DNA from: an uncultured Eubacteriales bacterium
Lineage (GTDB): Bacteria; Bacillota; Clostridia; Christensenellales; CAG-314
Direction of reading: 5' to 3'
Assembly: GCA_900546875.1 (NCBI GenBank)
Contig: URET01000017.1
Location: forward strand, 1-24,895
DNA length: 24,895 nucleotides
Part shown: positions 24,120 to 24,895 of the stretch, in pieces
Numbering within the stretch: the stretch's first letter is position 1
How the letters are laid out: each line of letters opens with the position of its first letter
Program-made: the position numbers and the translations under genes
Notes under the pieces: model-generated
The model's input: the letters and a program-made list of their open reading frames with translations, nothing else
What the model was told of the DNA's origin: nothing
The model's database searches: none

Positions 24120-24766
24120 GAAGCGGGGGAAAATATATTTTTGTCTTTGCCCTGCGGTTTTATTAAAAAACATGCATTCCGGATGCATTTATCTTCCGTT
24201 TCAGAAGCGCGTTCTCTGACTTTATACATCGAAATGATCCGAGAAAAGCCGCCGATGACGATAAAAAAGCGAAACCTGTCATTTGCGCCGGATATCACGG
24301 CTCGACATAACCTGAATTCAGCCTGCGCATATACGTTGCATGTCTTATACGTGATTGAAAACGATGGCTCACGAAAAAAACAGAGCAACGGGGCAGACGT
24401 GTGCAGGTAAAACATACGTGTACAGGTAAAAGAGAAGAGGTCAATGGCGTCGGAAAAAAAAGTAACGCGCAAAACTATTGGCCGTTTCGGATCCCGGGAG
24501 AGACATCAGATCGAGTCTGACGGTTGTTTTCGGAATATCGGCCATTTTGTGCAGAGACGGATTTCGATCAAAATATCAAAAGACTCGGGCAAGATCGCAT
24601 AAGGTATAAAATCTTTTACACAAAAAAACGGTTTAGGGTTTTTCGCAGACGATGAAGCATTGCGTCGGTTATGTTTCGGAACATATCTACGGAGCGGATG
24701 TGATTAATACAGCAAATCGGCAAAGGTTTTCGACTGAGCAGCATGATGGCTCCGGCAAAGTTTTTC
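24120..24766. other. Region after the sigma factor, no supported gene
   Basis: Open frames here, such as plus-strand 24141-24410 (with an internal ATG at 24255), have no ribosome site and no recognisable family. A small hairpin ATGCAT-TCCGG-ATGCAT lies at 24172-24188 and might help end the sigma transcript, but it has only a weak T tract. Nothing else stands out. Confidence 0.4.
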
Positions 24767-24895
24767 CGGAAAGGACAGGGATTTTCAGTCTGAAGCTGTT
24801 TATGCTTTCAATGTTTTGCTTGTGTGTTTTACGGAAAGGGCAGGGATTTTCAGTCTGAAACTATTTATGCTTTCAATGTTTTGCTTGTGTGTTTT
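24767..24895 (+). repeat. 65-bp tandem duplication at the window edge
   Basis: A 65-bp unit starting CGGAAAGG and containing AGGGATTTTCAGTCTGAA is repeated at 24767-24831 and 24832-24895 with three substitutions. The second copy reaches the window end, so the array may continue. The period is not a multiple of three, which argues against a coding repeat. Confidence 0.85.

Noticed and set aside
24141..24410. 89-codon frame after the sigma factor, considered as an anti-sigma gene
   Set aside because: No ribosome site, no membrane segment or family signature, and unnatural composition.

Overview
The window looks like chromosomal DNA of a low-to-mid-GC Gram-positive bacterium of the Clostridia, probably gut-associated (inference). 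The grounds are purine-rich Shine-Dalgarno sites, consensus TTGACA/TATAAT promoters, an HrcA-type CIRCE operator, a type II-A CRISPR-Cas locus with Csn2, and an NHLM-type peptide export cluster with Nif11-like leader peptides.

Layout. (1) Bases 1-2143: a bidirectional terminator, then a minus-strand NatB-like permease and NatA-like ATPase pair. (2) Bases 2144-3260: a structured, unassigned RNA-like element ending in an intrinsic terminator, then an hsp20 small heat-shock gene with a consensus promoter, a CIRCE operator and its own terminator. (3) Bases 3310-3940: a badly decayed YdeI/OmdA-family pseudogene and terminator. (4) Bases 4146-13038: a complete type II-A CRISPR-Cas system. Its parts are a cas promoter, a minus-strand tracrRNA with a consensus promoter lying over the cas9 translation start, overlapping cas9-cas1-cas2-csn2, a leader ending in ATTTGAG, and 39 perfect 36-bp repeats plus one degenerate terminal repeat around 39 spacers of 30 bp. 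One spacer occurs twice. (5) Bases 13039-13957: AT-rich DNA and an unrecognised reading frame broken by one TGA. (6) Bases 14071-24119: a RiPP (ribosomally made, modified peptide) cluster: a membrane-anchored protein of unknown function, a STAS-domain anti-sigma-factor antagonist, a short HlyD-like adaptor, a C39-peptidase ABC exporter, a second NHLM-type ABC exporter, two Nif11-leader precursors with different Cys-rich cores, a radical SAM/SPASM maturase, a small acidic protein and an ECF sigma factor. (7) Bases 24120-24895: no supported gene, but a 65-bp tandem duplication runs to the window edge.

How the parts work together. In the CRISPR locus Cas1, Cas2 and Csn2 would insert spacers at the leader end. 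The array transcript pairs with tracrRNA, is presumably processed by a host RNase III, and guides Cas9, whose catalytic residues are all present. In the RiPP cluster the radical SAM enzyme would modify the Cys-rich cores, the C39 exporter would cut after the Gly-Gly of the Nif11 leader and export the core, and the ECF sigma factor and STAS protein probably control expression. The most novel candidates are the pair of Cys-rich precursors with their maturase and the antisense arrangement of tracrRNA against the cas9 leader. All calls come from reading the sequence alone; no database search was run.
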